A DNA stretch of 64,000 bases from an uncultured Paracoccaceae bacterium (GTDB lineage Bacteria > Pseudomonadota > Alphaproteobacteria > Rhodobacterales > Rhodobacteraceae), in the NCBI GenBank assembly GCA_947503765.1, contig CANNFA010000002.1, forward strand, positions 368,501 to 432,500. The letters run 5' to 3'. Below the pieces are notes generated by a model. That model was not told where the DNA came from and ran no database searches. It was given only the letters and a program-made list of their open reading frames with translations. Both the position numbers and the translations under genes were made by a program. Positions 54,544 to 63,420 of this stretch are shown here, piece after piece. Positions within the stretch are counted from its first letter, which is position 1; every line of letters begins with the position of its first letter.

Positions 54544-55353
54544 CTATTCGCCGGTGCTGCGCAGATGCGCCATCGCGGCGGCGTGGATGTCCGCGTTCGC
54601 GGCCGCCAGAACCCGCCCGCCCATGTGGCACGGCCCGCCATCCCAGTCGGTCACGATCCCGCCCGCGGCGCGGATCACCGCCATCGGCGCCTGGATGTCG
54701 TAGGCTTGCAGTCCCGCCTCGACCACCAGGTCGATCTGACCGGCGGCGAGCAGCGCATAGGCGTAGCAATCCATGCCGTAGCGGGTCAGCTTTGCCTCGG
54801 ACGACAGGCGGCGGAACGCGGCCGCCTCGGGCGGGCTGCCGACCTCGGGGAAGGTGGTGAACAGGATCGCGTCCTTCAGCGGCCGGGCGGGGCGCGCGTG
54901 CAGCGGCCGGGGGCCAAGCGGTCCGGTCATCCGTGCGATGCCCAGCCCGCCGGTGAACCGCTCGCCGGTATAGGGCTGCTCGATCACGCCCAGCACGGGT
55001 CCGCTTTCGGGGCCGACCGCGATCAGGACGCCCCAGGTCGGCGTGCCCGACAGGAAGGCGCGGGTGCCGTCGATCGGGTCGAGCACCCAGGTCAGCCCGC
55101 TGCTGCCGGCGCTGGCGCCGAATTCCTCGCCCAGGATCGCATCGTGCGGGCGTCGTTCGGCCAGAACGGCACGCATCGCTTCCTCTGCGGCGCGGTCGGC
55201 GACGGTCACGGGGTCGAACCCGGTCGCGGCCTTGTTGTCGGTTTGCAAGGTGTCGCGGCGGAACCAAGGCAGGATCGCCTGGCCGGCCGCATCGGCCAAC
55301 GCGTTGGCGGTGGCCAGAAGCTCCTGGCCCTGCTCGTCAGTGATTGTCGTCAT
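54544..55353 (-). CDS. hisN: Inositol monophosphatase-family phosphatase (HisN-like)
   Basis: The 269-residue protein has the metal motifs of the family: GEEFG (about 93-97), WVLDPIDGTRAFLSGTPTWG and the C-terminal AYDIQAPMAVIRAAGG. This version is closest to histidinol-phosphatase (HisN) of actinobacteria and Rhodobacterales, but inositol or other sugar phosphates are possible. ATG 55353 follows AAGGGG. Codons upstream to 55914 belong to other sequence. It lies downstream of the aminotransferase on the same strand order, 77 bases from the XRE gene. Confidence 0.82.
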   Translation of the reverse strand: MTTITDEQGQELLATANALADAAGQAILPWFRRDTLQTDNKAATGFDPVTVADRAAEEAMRAVLAERRPHDAILGEEFGASAGSSGLTWVLDPIDGTRAFLSGTPTWGVLIAVGPESGPVLGVIEQPYTGERFTGGLGIARMTGPLGPRPLHARPARPLKDAILFTTFPEVGSPPEAAAFRRLSSEAKLTRYGMDCYAYALLAAGQIDLVVEAGLQAYDIQAPMAVIRAAGGIVTDWDGGPCHMGGRVLAAANADIHAAAMAHLRSTGE

Positions 55354-55430
55354 GCGCGGTGCCCCTTCGCGGACCACCTGCGCGGTACAAGCTGGGGCGC
55401 AGGCCGTCAAGCGCGGCCCCGGGGGCGGGT

Positions 55431-55805
55431 TCAGGCGACGTCGCTCATCACGCGGGCCAGCTCGAACAGGCGGCGGCGCTGCATTTCGGGCATCGCATAG
55501 TAGGAACGGACCAGCTCCAGCGCTTCCTTGTCGGCAAGAATGTCGCCGGGGACGCCGTGGCCGTTCATTGCGCCGGTGTCGATGGCATCGTCGATCCCCT
55601 CGAAAAAGAAACGCACATCGACATTCAGGGCATCGGCAATATCCCAAAGCCGAGAGGCGCTGATCCGGTTCATGCCGGTTTCGTATTTCTGAATCTGCTG
55701 AAACTTGATCCCGACCTTGCCGGCAAGCTGCTGCTGCGTCATGCCGACCATCCAGCGGCGGTGCCGGACGCGCTTGCCGACATGGACATCTACGGGGTGT
55801 GTCAT
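55431..55805 (-). CDS. XRE-family transcriptional regulator
   Basis: The 124-residue protein has an N-terminal HTH (about residues 10-65: VGKRVRHRRWMVGMTQQQLA, QQIQKYETGMNRISASRLW) and a C-terminal helix pair (ELVRSYYAMPEMQRRRLFELARVM). This plan is conserved in alphaproteobacteria (SinR/PhrR-like small regulators). ATG 55805 is preferred to 55841. Targets are unknown. It is divergent from the Bax-inhibitor gene over a 421-base gap. Confidence 0.83.
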   Translation of the reverse strand: MTHPVDVHVGKRVRHRRWMVGMTQQQLAGKVGIKFQQIQKYETGMNRISASRLWDIADALNVDVRFFFEGIDDAIDTGAMNGHGVPGDILADKEALELVRSYYAMPEMQRRRLFELARVMSDVA

Positions 55806-56226
55806 AATATTCGTCCCTACAACCAATAACGGTAGCGTCACAATTCACGCCGGGCGGGAATCGCGCAACCTGTCCTTTTGGGCAGTTGTCGGCCAATCCC
55901 TTTGTTTTCCACAAGGAAGCGACGTCGGGTAAGGTGCCATGGGTGCCTTGTCAGGGGCGGAAAACTGCAAGGCTTGGTTGAAATGCGCGCTTTTAGCTGC
56001 AAGGCGGGTTCGCCTTTGGGTTGATCGCCGCCGGGCCTGCCGGGAACGCCTTTCGCGCATGCTGCGGCCGGGGACAGTCCGGCCCGCTGCCCAGGGATTA
56101 TCGCCTCTCGCGGGCGTGCGCGGGGGAAAGTGCCGGAAAGGCTTGAAAACCGCGACAGGCCCGCCGATATTCCGAAAGGCAAGGGCGGCCGGGACGGCCG
56201 TCTATGGTATTTTCTGGGAGGCCCAC
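55806..56226. other. 421-base intergenic region with a predicted promoter
   Basis: The region separates the XRE gene (minus) from the Bax-inhibitor gene (plus). I see no supported ORF. A promoter for the plus gene is likely at TTGAAA (56143-56148), 17 bases, GATATT (56166-56171), giving a leader of about 50 bases. Bases 55810-55920 are relatively A/T-rich and should hold the XRE promoter. No known operator, riboswitch or tRNA was recognised. Confidence 0.5.
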
Positions 56227-56964
56227 ATGGCTGAATTACGGACGGCACGCGCGACGGCGGGCGTTCGCACTGCGGAAATCGATGCGGGTCTTCGCGCCCA
56301 CATGAACAAGGTCTACGGCACGATGTCGGTGGGCCTTCTGGTCACGGCCGGCGTGGCCTGGGCCGTTGGTTCCAGCGATGCGCTGCTGTCGATCTTCCGT
56401 AATCCGGAGACGCTTCAGCCGAACATCCTGGGCTGGGTGGCGATGTTCCTGCCGCTGATCATGGTGTTCGCGTTCGGTGCGATGATCAACCGCCTGTCGG
56501 CGGCCGGGGCGCAGCTTTTCTTCTACACCTTCGCCGCGGCGATGGGGCTGTCGATCTCGTGGATCTTCGCGGCCTTCACCGGCGTTTCGATCGCGCAGAC
56601 ATTCCTCGTAACCTCGATCTCCTTCGCGGGGCTGTCGCTTTGGGGCTACACCACCAAAAAGGACATCTCCGCCTGGGGGTCGTTCCTGATCATGGGCGTG
56701 ATCGGCCTGATCGTGGCGTCGATCGTCAACATCTTCCTCGGCTCGCCGGCGATCCACTTCGCCATCTCGGTGTTGGGCGTGCTGATCTTCGCGGGGCTGA
56801 CCGCCTATGACACGCAGAAGATCAAGACCGACTACATCCAGCACGCCCATGCGATGGACAAGGAATGGCTGGGCAAGTCGGCGATCATGGGGGCGCTGAA
56901 CCTCTATCTCGACTTCATCAACCTGTTCATGTTCCTGCTGCAATTCATGGGCAGCCGCGAGTAG
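56227..56964 (+). CDS. Bax inhibitor-1/YccA-family membrane protein
   Basis: The 245-residue inner-membrane protein has seven TM segments and ends with the BI-1 signature TAYDTQKIKTDYIQ and ALNLYLDFINLFMFLLQFMG. Bacterial relatives modulate FtsH (YccA) or conduct protons/calcium (YetJ). Asp residues in the last TMs fit the di-aspartyl pH sensor. GGGAGGCCCAC precedes ATG 56227. A strong terminator follows. Confidence 0.92.
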   Translation: MAELRTARATAGVRTAEIDAGLRAHMNKVYGTMSVGLLVTAGVAWAVGSSDALLSIFRNPETLQPNILGWVAMFLPLIMVFAFGAMINRLSAAGAQLFFYTFAAAMGLSISWIFAAFTGVSIAQTFLVTSISFAGLSLWGYTTKKDISAWGSFLIMGVIGLIVASIVNIFLGSPAIHFAISVLGVLIFAGLTAYDTQKIKTDYIQHAHAMDKEWLGKSAIMGALNLYLDFINLFMFLLQFMGSRE

Positions 56965-57008
56965 CGCGGCCGGCCCGCAGGCCGCAAGGCCTGCCGGATG
57001 ACTATCGC

Positions 57009-57042
57009 ATCGCGCGCCCCTTCGGTGGCGCGCGATTTTTTT
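57009..57042 (+). terminator. Terminator after the Bax-inhibitor gene
   Basis: ATCGCGCGCC and GGCGCGCGAT form a 10-bp perfect stem with an 8-base loop, followed by seven T. Confidence 0.9.
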
Positions 57043-57086
57043 GACGGCTCCGGCCGGGCGGTCGGCGGCCATTCCACGAAAAGAAA

Positions 57087-57109
57087 AAGCCGCGCTCCGG
57101 GCGCGGCTT
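57087..57109 (-). terminator. Terminator after rpmG
   Basis: On the minus strand AAGCCGCGC and GCGCGGCTT form a 9-bp stem with a 5-base loop followed by TTTTTCTTTTC. Confidence 0.88.
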
Positions 57110-57134
57110 GAATCTTGCGGTCGAAAAGCGAAGG

Positions 57135-57302
57135 CTACTTGATCTTGCCTTCCTTGTACTCGACATGCGCGCGCTTGACCGGGTCGTATTTGCGGACCGT
57201 CATCTTCTCGGTCATGGTGCGCGCGTTCTTCTTGGTCACGTAGAAGTGGCCGGTGCCGGCGGTCGAGTTCAGCCGGATCTTGATGGTGGTGGGTTTCGCC
57301 AT
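57135..57302 (-). CDS. rpmG: 50S ribosomal protein L33 (zinc-free type)
   Basis: The 55-residue product is [20 protein letters not shown] followed by [14 protein letters not shown] and ending EYKEGKIK. No cysteines are present, so this is the zinc-independent form. It is monocistronic with its own terminator, between the Bax-inhibitor gene and rnpB. It is too short for many ORF callers, but the family match is unambiguous. Confidence 0.95.
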   Translation of the reverse strand: MAKPTTIKIRLNSTAGTGHFYVTKKNARTMTEKMTVRKYDPVKRAHVEYKEGKIK

Positions 57303-57442
57303 GTGTCTTGCTCCGTCGCGCGGGCGTGCTGGCGCCCGGAAAACCTTGAAGTCCGCCTTTTACCCGGCGCGCGCGCCGAGTCAACCGGAATGCCGCGAAA
57401 AACCGACCCTGTGGGCGGTGAACTGGCGGCGGCGGGCGATTT

Positions 57443-57855
57443 GCGCGGACGGCCTGTAAGCCGGATTCTGTCCCGGCGGGCGAGCCCGCCATGGATGACC
57501 ATTCCTCTGCGGCGCGCGTTGCCGCGCGCCTCTAGCTGCCAACCCGGACCTCCGGGCCAAGGCGGCCCTGCGCCGGATCGCTCCGCCGCACGAGATCCCT
57601 ATTCGGCATTGCTCCCGGTGGGGCTTGCCGTGCCGGTCCGGTTGCCCGTCCCGCGGTGGGCTCTTACCCCACCGTTTCACCCTGGCCCCGGATCGCTCCG
57701 GGGTGGTCTGTTTTCTGTGGCGCTTTCCCTCGGGTTCACGGCGGGTTTCCCCGCCGACCCCGGCCGGGCGTTACCCGGCACCGTTTCCTTGTGGAGTCCG
57801 GACTTTCCTCCCAGGCGGGTTGCCCCGCCGAAGGCGGTCATCCGGCCATCCGCGC
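57443..57855 (-). ncRNA. rnpB: RNase P RNA (class A)
   Basis: Catalytic RNA that matures tRNA 5' ends. On the minus strand the ends GCGCGGATGGCC (from 57855) and GGCCGTCCGCGC (to 57443) pair fully as helix P1. Conserved cores are present: GAGGAAAGTCCGGACTCC near the 5' side, GAAACGGTGGGGTAAGAGCC, the loop AGAGGAATGGTCATCC, and GACAGAATCCGGCTTACAGG near the 3' end. Size about 413 nt. The boundaries are taken from P1 and could be off by a few bases. ORFs called across it are spurious. Confidence 0.95.
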
Positions 57856-57861
57856 AGATGG

Positions 57862-57890
57862 CAGTTATGTGCGCGAGGGCGCCGCGTCAA
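57862..57890 (-). promoter_or_regulatory. rnpB promoter overlapping the amidase stop
   Basis: On the minus strand TTGACG (57890-57885), 17 bases and TAACTG (57867-57862) place the start 7 bases downstream at the first base of P1 (57855). The -10 box contains the TAA stop of the amidase gene. Confidence 0.7.
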
Positions 57891-58566
57891 CCGCGAAGCG
57901 CGCGGCGAGATCCTCGATCGCCGCGATGTCGGCGGGGCAGAGCGGGCCGGCGGCCCAGGGGCGAAAGCGCAGGCGGAAGGCGCCCAGCAGCGCCTCGTCC
58001 GGCAAATCCGGCGCATAGCCGAAACGTGATGCGGCCCGGGCCATGCGCTGCGCGTCGGTGCCGGCCGCGCCCGGCGCGGGCAGGGCCGGCGGGGTTGCGG
58101 GCCAGACCGACAGACCGCGGCGCGCCAGCCGCCGCCAGTCGAAGCGGGGGCCGGGATCGTGCTTGCGCCCCGGCGCCATGTCGGAATGGCCGATCACGCC
58201 CTCGGGGGCGATGCCGTGCCGGTCCAGCACGCCGGCCAGCAGATGTTCCAGCGCGGCCATCTGCGGCTCGGGGAAGGGGTGCGCGCCGGGATTGTACAGC
58301 TCGATCCCGATGGAGCGGGAATTCACGTCGTCCCGTCCGCCCCAGCTACCAGCGCCGGCATGCCAGGCGCGCTGCGCCTCGTCCACCAGCTGCAGGACGG
58401 TGCCATCCGCGTCGATCAGGTAATGCGCCGACACCTCTGCCGCCGGGTCGCACAGCCGCGCCAGCGCCTCGGCGCAGCTGTCCATGGCGGTGTAGTGCAG
58501 CACCACGAGCTCGGGCCGCGCATCGCCGCGCCGCGCGCCGTGATTGGGCGAGGGATGCCGGATCAC
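57865..58566 (-). CDS. N-acetylmuramoyl-L-alanine amidase (AmiD-like, amidase_2)
   Basis: Peptidoglycan recycling/hydrolysing amidase of 233 residues: the zinc His in LVVLHYTAM, WHAGAGSWGGRDDVNSRSIG with a conserved Glu in IELYNPG, and VIGHSDMAPGRKHDPGPRFD with the second His and the catalytic lysine/Asp. A C-terminal peptidoglycan-binding-like helical part follows (ASRFGYAPDLP). The start is GTG 58566, 8 bases after the upstream stop; earlier ATG codons would overlap that gene. No signal peptide is seen with this start, suggesting a cytosolic AmpD-like role. Confidence 0.85.
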   Translation of the reverse strand: MIRHPSPNHGARRGDARPELVVLHYTAMDSCAEALARLCDPAAEVSAHYLIDADGTVLQLVDEAQRAWHAGAGSWGGRDDVNSRSIGIELYNPGAHPFPEPQMAALEHLLAGVLDRHGIAPEGVIGHSDMAPGRKHDPGPRFDWRRLARRGLSVWPATPPALPAPGAAGTDAQRMARAASRFGYAPDLPDEALLGAFRLRFRPWAAGPLCPADIAAIEDLAARFAVDAAPSRT

Positions 58567-58576
58567 GCCGCCCGGA

Positions 58577-59209
58577 TCAACCGGCGATGGATCGGAACTG
58601 CGCCGGATCCCATTTGCAGGCATAGCCGTCGCCATCCGGGTCAAGCGCCAGCTTGTCACGCTCCGGCCCGCCATTCTTCAGGAAATCCTCCTGGGCGAGA
58701 TCGGGCGTGGCGTAGCGCGCGCAGTTGCGTTCGTGCTTGCTGGCGGTGAACAGGCCGACACGCTTGTACATCTCGGTGCCCACGGGGTGGCTGGTTTGCA
58801 GGGCAAAGGCCACGACATTGGTGCCCGAATCGCCATTGCGGGTCGGCACGGCTGTGGGTTTCACCTGTTCATAGGCGGATGCCTGGGCATAGAGCCGGGC
58901 CGCGTCGCTTTCGATGGTCTCGCGTTCCGACACGGCGTTGAAATTCTGCTCGTCCGAGATGCGCGCGGTGCTGTCGAGTGCGGGGCCGGAATCGGGCGCA
59001 GGAGCGGCGGCGCCTGCCGGCGGCGGCGTCGCTGTCCGGTCGCCGCTTTTCAGTTCCGAATCGCGGGTGCGGCGGTAATCGTTGTAGTCGCGGTAATCCC
59101 CGAAAACGACGCCCTGACCGCCAGAGCGGCCTTCGGGATTGGAATCGGGGACGTTCGGCGCGCAGGCCCCAAGGGTCAGCGCCGCCAGGATCAAAACCGT
59201 TCGCTTCAT
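58577..59209 (-). CDS. Lipoprotein with C-terminal Excalibur-like calcium motif
   Basis: The 210-residue product has lipobox LGAC (Cys16), a Ser/Pro/Ala-rich linker, a region with ESDAARLYAQASAYEQVKP, and a C-terminus with NCARYATPDLAQEDFLKNGG then LDPDGDGYACKWDP. DPDGDG with the two cysteines is the Excalibur (extracellular calcium-binding) pattern. Envelope protein of unknown role, upstream of the amidase gene with an 8-base gap, which suggests a shared envelope function. Confidence 0.8.
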   Translation of the reverse strand: MKRTVLILAALTLGACAPNVPDSNPEGRSGGQGVVFGDYRDYNDYRRTRDSELKSGDRTATPPPAGAAAPAPDSGPALDSTARISDEQNFNAVSERETIESDAARLYAQASAYEQVKPTAVPTRNGDSGTNVVAFALQTSHPVGTEMYKRVGLFTASKHERNCARYATPDLAQEDFLKNGGPERDKLALDPDGDGYACKWDPAQFRSIAG

Positions 59210-59243
59210 GCCGATGTCCTGCGGGATGTGTTCGGCGCGGCTC

Positions 59244-60749
59244 TTACCACCATTTTTCCGGCTTGGAAACAAATCCGGCCGCACGTTCCAGTGTATAGGC
59301 GGAATTGAGCAACTCGGCCTCTTCCCAGGGGCGGCCGATCAGTTGCAGGCCCAGCGGCAGGCCCTGTGCGTCCAGCCCGGCGGGCACGGCGATGCCCGGC
59401 AGCCCGGCAAGGTTCACCGTGACGGTGAACACGTCGTTGAGATACATCGCCACCGGGTCGCTTGCGGTCATCTCGCCCAGAGCAAAGGCAGAGGACGGCG
59501 TGGCCGGGGTCAGGATGGCGTCGATGCCGTCCGCAAAGACCGTTTCGAAATCGCGCTTGATCAGCGTGCGGACCTTGCGGGCGCGGTTGTAATAGGCGTC
59601 GTAGAACCCGGCGGACAGCACGTAGGTGCCGACCATGACGCGCCGCTGTACCTCGGGGCCGAAGCCTTCGGCGCGGGTCTTCTCGTACATCTCTGTCACG
59701 CCGTCGCCCTGCGCCAGCCGCGCGCGGTGGCCATAGCGCACGCCGTCATAGCGCGCGAGGTTCGACGATGCCTCTGCCGGCCCGATCACGTAATAGGTCG
59801 GCAGCGCGTATTTCGTGTGCGGCAGGGTGATGTCCACGATCTCGGCGCCCGCATCCTTCAGCATCGCGGTGCCGTCCGACCAGAGCTTTTCGATTTCGGC
59901 CGGCATGCCGTCCATCCGGTATTCGCGGGGGATGCCGATCTTCTTGCCGCGGATGTCGCCGGTCAGCGCGGCCTCGAAATCGGGCACCGGCAAGTCGGCG
60001 CTGGTGCTGTCCTTCGGATCGTGGCCGCACATCGCGCGCAGCATGATCGCCGCATCGCGCACATCCCGTGTCATCGCCCCCGCCTGATCGAGCGACGAGG
60101 CGAAGGCCACGATGCCCCAGCGCGAGCAGCGCCCGTAGGTCGGCTTGATGCCGGTGATGCCGGTGAAGGCGGCGGGCTGGCGGATCGAGCCGCCGGTATC
60201 GGTGCCGGTCGCCGCAAGGCACAGGTCCGCCGCCACGGCGCTGGCCGACCCGCCGGAGGATCCGCCGGGGGTCAGGGCGGTGTCATCGCCGCTGCGCCGC
60301 CACGGGTTCACCGCATTGCCGTAGGTCGAGGTCTCGTTGGTGCTGCCCATGGCGAATTCGTCCATGTTCAGCTTGCCCAGCATCACCGCGCCCGCATCCT
60401 TCAGCTGCGCGCTGACGGTGGATTCGTATTCCGGGCGGAACCCGTCCAGGATACGGCTGGCGGCCTGGCTGGGCACCCCTTCGGTGCAGAACAGATCCTT
60501 GATGCCGATCGGGATGCCGCACATCGCCGGCACCTCGCCGCGCGCTTGCAGGCGCGCATCGGCGGCATTCGCGCGCTCCATCGCGATCTCGGGCGTCTTG
60601 TGGACGAAGGCGTTCAGCGCGCCGGCGCCGTCGATCTCGGCAAGGCAGGCCCGGGTCAGCTCGGCAGAGGTCACATCGCCGGCGCGCAGCCGGTCGCGGG
60701 CCTCGGCGATGGTCAGTTTCGTCAGCTCGTTCTTCGGATCGGGCATCAT
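59244..60749 (-). CDS. gatA: Asp-tRNA(Asn)/Glu-tRNA(Gln) amidotransferase subunit A
   Basis: Glutaminase/amidase subunit that supplies ammonia to transamidate misacylated tRNA. The 501-residue product has the Ser-cisSer-Lys triad: Lys84 (GIKDLF), Ser164 ([12 protein letters not shown]) and Ser188 ([11 protein letters not shown]). Tandem ATG codons start in an ATGA overlap with gatC. gatB is not in the window. Confidence 0.96.
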   Translation of the reverse strand: MMPDPKNELTKLTIAEARDRLRAGDVTSAELTRACLAEIDGAGALNAFVHKTPEIAMERANAADARLQARGEVPAMCGIPIGIKDLFCTEGVPSQAASRILDGFRPEYESTVSAQLKDAGAVMLGKLNMDEFAMGSTNETSTYGNAVNPWRRSGDDTALTPGGSSGGSASAVAADLCLAATGTDTGGSIRQPAAFTGITGIKPTYGRCSRWGIVAFASSLDQAGAMTRDVRDAAIMLRAMCGHDPKDSTSADLPVPDFEAALTGDIRGKKIGIPREYRMDGMPAEIEKLWSDGTAMLKDAGAEIVDITLPHTKYALPTYYVIGPAEASSNLARYDGVRYGHRARLAQGDGVTEMYEKTRAEGFGPEVQRRVMVGTYVLSAGFYDAYYNRARKVRTLIKRDFETVFADGIDAILTPATPSSAFALGEMTASDPVAMYLNDVFTVTVNLAGLPGIAVPAGLDAQGLPLGLQLIGRPWEEAELLNSAYTLERAAGFVSKPEKWW

Positions 60750-61033
60750 TCCACCACTTTCGGCACGGCAAAGAAGCCTTCGCGCGCATCGGGCGCGTTC
60801 GACAGGATGCGGCCCTGCATGCCGCCGTCGGTCACCGTGTCCTCGCGCCGTTTCAGGCGCATCGGCGTGACCGAGGTCATCGGCTCCACGCCGTCCACGT
60901 CGACCTCGTTCAGCTGTTCGATGAAGCCAAGGATCGTGTTGAACTCTTCGGCCAGTGCGGGCAGGGCGTCGTCTTCGACCCTGATGCGGGCGAGCTTGGC
61001 CACATGGGCCGCTTGTGCCTTGTCGATCGACAT
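60746..61033 (-). CDS. gatC: Asp-tRNA(Asn)/Glu-tRNA(Gln) amidotransferase subunit C
   Basis: The 95-residue linker subunit wraps GatA and GatB. It has [20 protein letters not shown] near the start, [15 protein letters not shown] in the middle, and [11 protein letters not shown] then [20 protein letters not shown]-like end. GAAAGAG precedes the ATG. Its stop overlaps the gatA start. Confidence 0.95.
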   Translation of the reverse strand: MSIDKAQAAHVAKLARIRVEDDALPALAEEFNTILGFIEQLNEVDVDGVEPMTSVTPMRLKRREDTVTDGGMQGRILSNAPDAREGFFAVPKVVE

Positions 61034-61069
61034 GGGGGCTCTTTCCGGTGCTGTTTTCGAGACTTGCGT

Positions 61070-61747
61070 TTAGCGCCGCGCCGGGCGGGCTGCAAGGCGC
61101 GCGTGGCGCCGGTGGTGGCGGGCCAGCGTGTCGATCATCAGCGCCAGCATCAGCGCGTTCAGGATATGCCACAGGAAATGCGTGCCCATCGGCAGCACCG
61201 GGCAAAGCGGACCGTCGAGGCTGCGCAGCAGGATCGACACCGCCAGCAGCCCCGCGCCGATGCCCAGCCGCTGTGCGGTCTGTGGCGCACGCCGCCGCAG
61301 CCCGGCCGCATAGGCCGCGATCAGCAGCGCCACGGGCCAGTAGGGGGCCGATTCGCGGGTGAACGGCAGCATCAGCACCAGCCAGCCGGCGATGGCCAGG
61401 CAGGGCACGATGGCAACGGTCCCGACAAGCGCCCCGATCCGCCCCAGACCGATGAATTGCCGGTTTGCCGCGTAAAGGTACACCAGAACGAAGACCGCGA
61501 TCGACAGCGTGTCGGCCGCCCCGGCCCAGGACTGCGCCAGGATGTGCCAGGCGCCAGATGCCGCCCCGATGACCGCCAGCAACAGCGTCAACAGGCGGGT
61601 ATAGGGCGGCGGCGTGCGGCCCAGCCGCCGCCAGATCACCAGCGCGGCGACGAGAAAGGCAAGGTTTGTCACCGCGTTCAGCGGCTCTGACCACAGCGAC
61701 AGGTCGCTGCGTTCGCAATAGGCGTTGATCTGCCGGGTCCAGTCCAT
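61070..61747 (-). CDS. Ceramidase-family membrane protein
   Basis: The 225-residue product has seven TM segments and the pattern of alkaline ceramidase-like (CREST) proteins: [19 protein letters not shown] at the N-terminus, [17 protein letters not shown] in the middle and [11 protein letters not shown] near the end, with His residues that could hold zinc. The substrate in bacteria is not known. Divergent from the UPF0173 gene. Confidence 0.85.
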   Translation of the reverse strand: MDWTRQINAYCERSDLSLWSEPLNAVTNLAFLVAALVIWRRLGRTPPPYTRLLTLLLAVIGAASGAWHILAQSWAGAADTLSIAVFVLVYLYAANRQFIGLGRIGALVGTVAIVPCLAIAGWLVLMLPFTRESAPYWPVALLIAAYAAGLRRRAPQTAQRLGIGAGLLAVSILLRSLDGPLCPVLPMGTHFLWHILNALMLALMIDTLARHHRRHARLAARPARR

Positions 61748-61807
61748 GTGACAGCGCGGCCTTCCCTGCTATCTGTAGGGCGTTCCCTACCGCGAAGGAG
61801 GCGCGAG

Positions 61808-62500
61808 ATGAAGATCACCTGGCTGGGCCATTCCGGTTTCCGTATCGAGATCGGCAAACATATCCTGCTGGTCGACCCGTGGCTGACGGGCAACCCGTCC
61901 TTCCCCGAGGACAAGCGGCAGGAGGCGGTGGTCGGTGCCACGCATATCCTGCTGAGCCACGGGCATGGCGACCATTCCGGCGACGCGGTGGCGCTTGCGT
62001 CCGAGCTTGGCATACCGGTGCTGGGCATCTTCGATCTGATGAGCTTCTGGGCGGCGCGCCACGACATCGAGACGCTGGGCTTCAACAAGGGCGGCACGGT
62101 CGACCTGGGCGGCGTCAAGGTGACGATGGTCAATGCCGAACATTCCAGTTCCATCGAGGGGCCGGACGGCCCGATCTATTGCGGCGCCGAGGCGGGGTTC
62201 ATGATCGAGGGCGAGGGGCATGTGATCTATTTTTCGGGCGATACCGACGTGATGGCCGACATGCGGATCTTCCACGACCTGCACCGGCCCGATATCGGCA
62301 TCCTGTGCTGCGGCGGCCATTTCACCATGGACATGCGCCGCGCCGCCTATGCCGCGCGCGAGTTCTTCGATTTCAAGGTCGTGCTTCCGTGCCACTACCG
62401 GACCTTCCCCCTGCTGGAGCAATCGGCCGATGCCCTGGCCGAGGCATTGCCGGGCGTCGACGTGAAGACACCCGAGGTGATGGAGCCGGTGACGATCTAG
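61808..62500 (+). CDS. UPF0173 metal-dependent hydrolase (beta-lactamase fold)
   Basis: The 230-residue product begins [16 protein letters not shown] and has the HxHxDH site [11 protein letters not shown] (about 52-62), [25 protein letters not shown] and CHYRTFPLL near the end, all as in UPF0173. The substrate is unknown. GAAGGAGGCGCGAG precedes the ATG at 61808; codons upstream to 61748 lack support. Confidence 0.9.
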   Translation: MKITWLGHSGFRIEIGKHILLVDPWLTGNPSFPEDKRQEAVVGATHILLSHGHGDHSGDAVALASELGIPVLGIFDLMSFWAARHDIETLGFNKGGTVDLGGVKVTMVNAEHSSSIEGPDGPIYCGAEAGFMIEGEGHVIYFSGDTDVMADMRIFHDLHRPDIGILCCGGHFTMDMRRAAYAAREFFDFKVVLPCHYRTFPLLEQSADALAEALPGVDVKTPEVMEPVTI

Positions 62501-62636
62501 GTGCGCGCCCCGGACAGACCGGGCCGGGGCGCCCCGGCCGGCATCGGGGACGGTGCGGGCGCAGGCTTGAAACGGCGGCCCGGTGCCGCTAGAAAGCTGC
62601 GCCAGCATCCAACATGTTCACGAGAAGAGAGTCCCC

Positions 62637-63386
62637 ATGGCCGGCCATTCCAAATGGGCCAATATCCAGCACCGCAAGGGTCGTCAGGACGCCGCGCGGT
62701 CCAAGCTGTTTTCCAAGCTGTCGAAGGAGATCACCGTCGCCGCCAAGATGGGCGATCCCGATCCCGACAAGAACCCGCGCCTGCGCCTTGCGGTGAAGCA
62801 GGCCAAGTCGCAATCCATGCCGAACGACAATATCGACCGGGCGATCAAGAAGGCGACCGGCGGCGATGCCGACGATTACGAGGAAATCCGCTACGAAGGC
62901 TACGGCCCTGGCGGCGTCGCGGTGATCGTCGAGGCGATGACCGACAACCGCAACCGCACCGCGTCCACCGTGCGCTCGACCTTCGGCAAGAACGGCGGCA
63001 ACCTGGGCGAGACGGGCTCGGTCGGGTTCATGTTCGAGCGCAAGGGCGAAGTGACCTATCCGGCCAGCGCCGGCGATGCCGACACGGTGATGATGGCCGC
63101 GATCGAGGCGGGGGCCGAGGATGTCGAAAGCTCCGAGGATGGCCACGTCATCTATTGCGCCGATACCGACCTGAACGAGGTGTCGACCGCGCTGGAGGCG
63201 GAGCTTGGCGAGTCGGACACGACCAGCCTGATCTGGAAGCCGACGACCACGGCCGAGCTCGATCTCGAGACCGCGCAGAAGCTGATGCGCCTGATCGAGG
63301 CGCTGGAGGATGACGACGACATCCAGCGGGTCACGTCGAATGTCGAGGTGTCCGACGAGGTGATGGAACAGCTGGGCGCGGCGTGA
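62637..63386 (+). CDS. yebC: YebC/PmpR-family regulator (TACO1 homologue)
   Basis: The 249-residue protein starts [15 protein letters not shown] and has the three-domain YebC plan: [39 protein letters not shown] and [18 protein letters not shown]. YebC proteins act as transcription regulators or help ribosomes through proline runs. ATG 62637 begins the conserved N-terminus. A GC hairpin (62506-62531) lies in the 136-base gap before it. Confidence 0.95.
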   Translation: MAGHSKWANIQHRKGRQDAARSKLFSKLSKEITVAAKMGDPDPDKNPRLRLAVKQAKSQSMPNDNIDRAIKKATGGDADDYEEIRYEGYGPGGVAVIVEAMTDNRNRTASTVRSTFGKNGGNLGETGSVGFMFERKGEVTYPASAGDADTVMMAAIEAGAEDVESSEDGHVIYCADTDLNEVSTALEAELGESDTTSLIWKPTTTAELDLETAQKLMRLIEALEDDDDIQRVTSNVEVSDEVMEQLGAA

Positions 63387-63420
63387 CGCACCGGGCTGTG
63401 CCGCGCGGCGCACCTGCCGG

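Noticed and set aside
57269-58625. Several ORFs across 57.3-58.6 kb on both strands
   Set aside because: They overlap rnpB, whose RNA structure is clear, and have repetitive Pro/Arg composition.
62506-62531. Terminator after the UPF0173 gene
   Set aside because: The 8-bp GC stem lacks a T-run and lies in generally GC-rich sequence.
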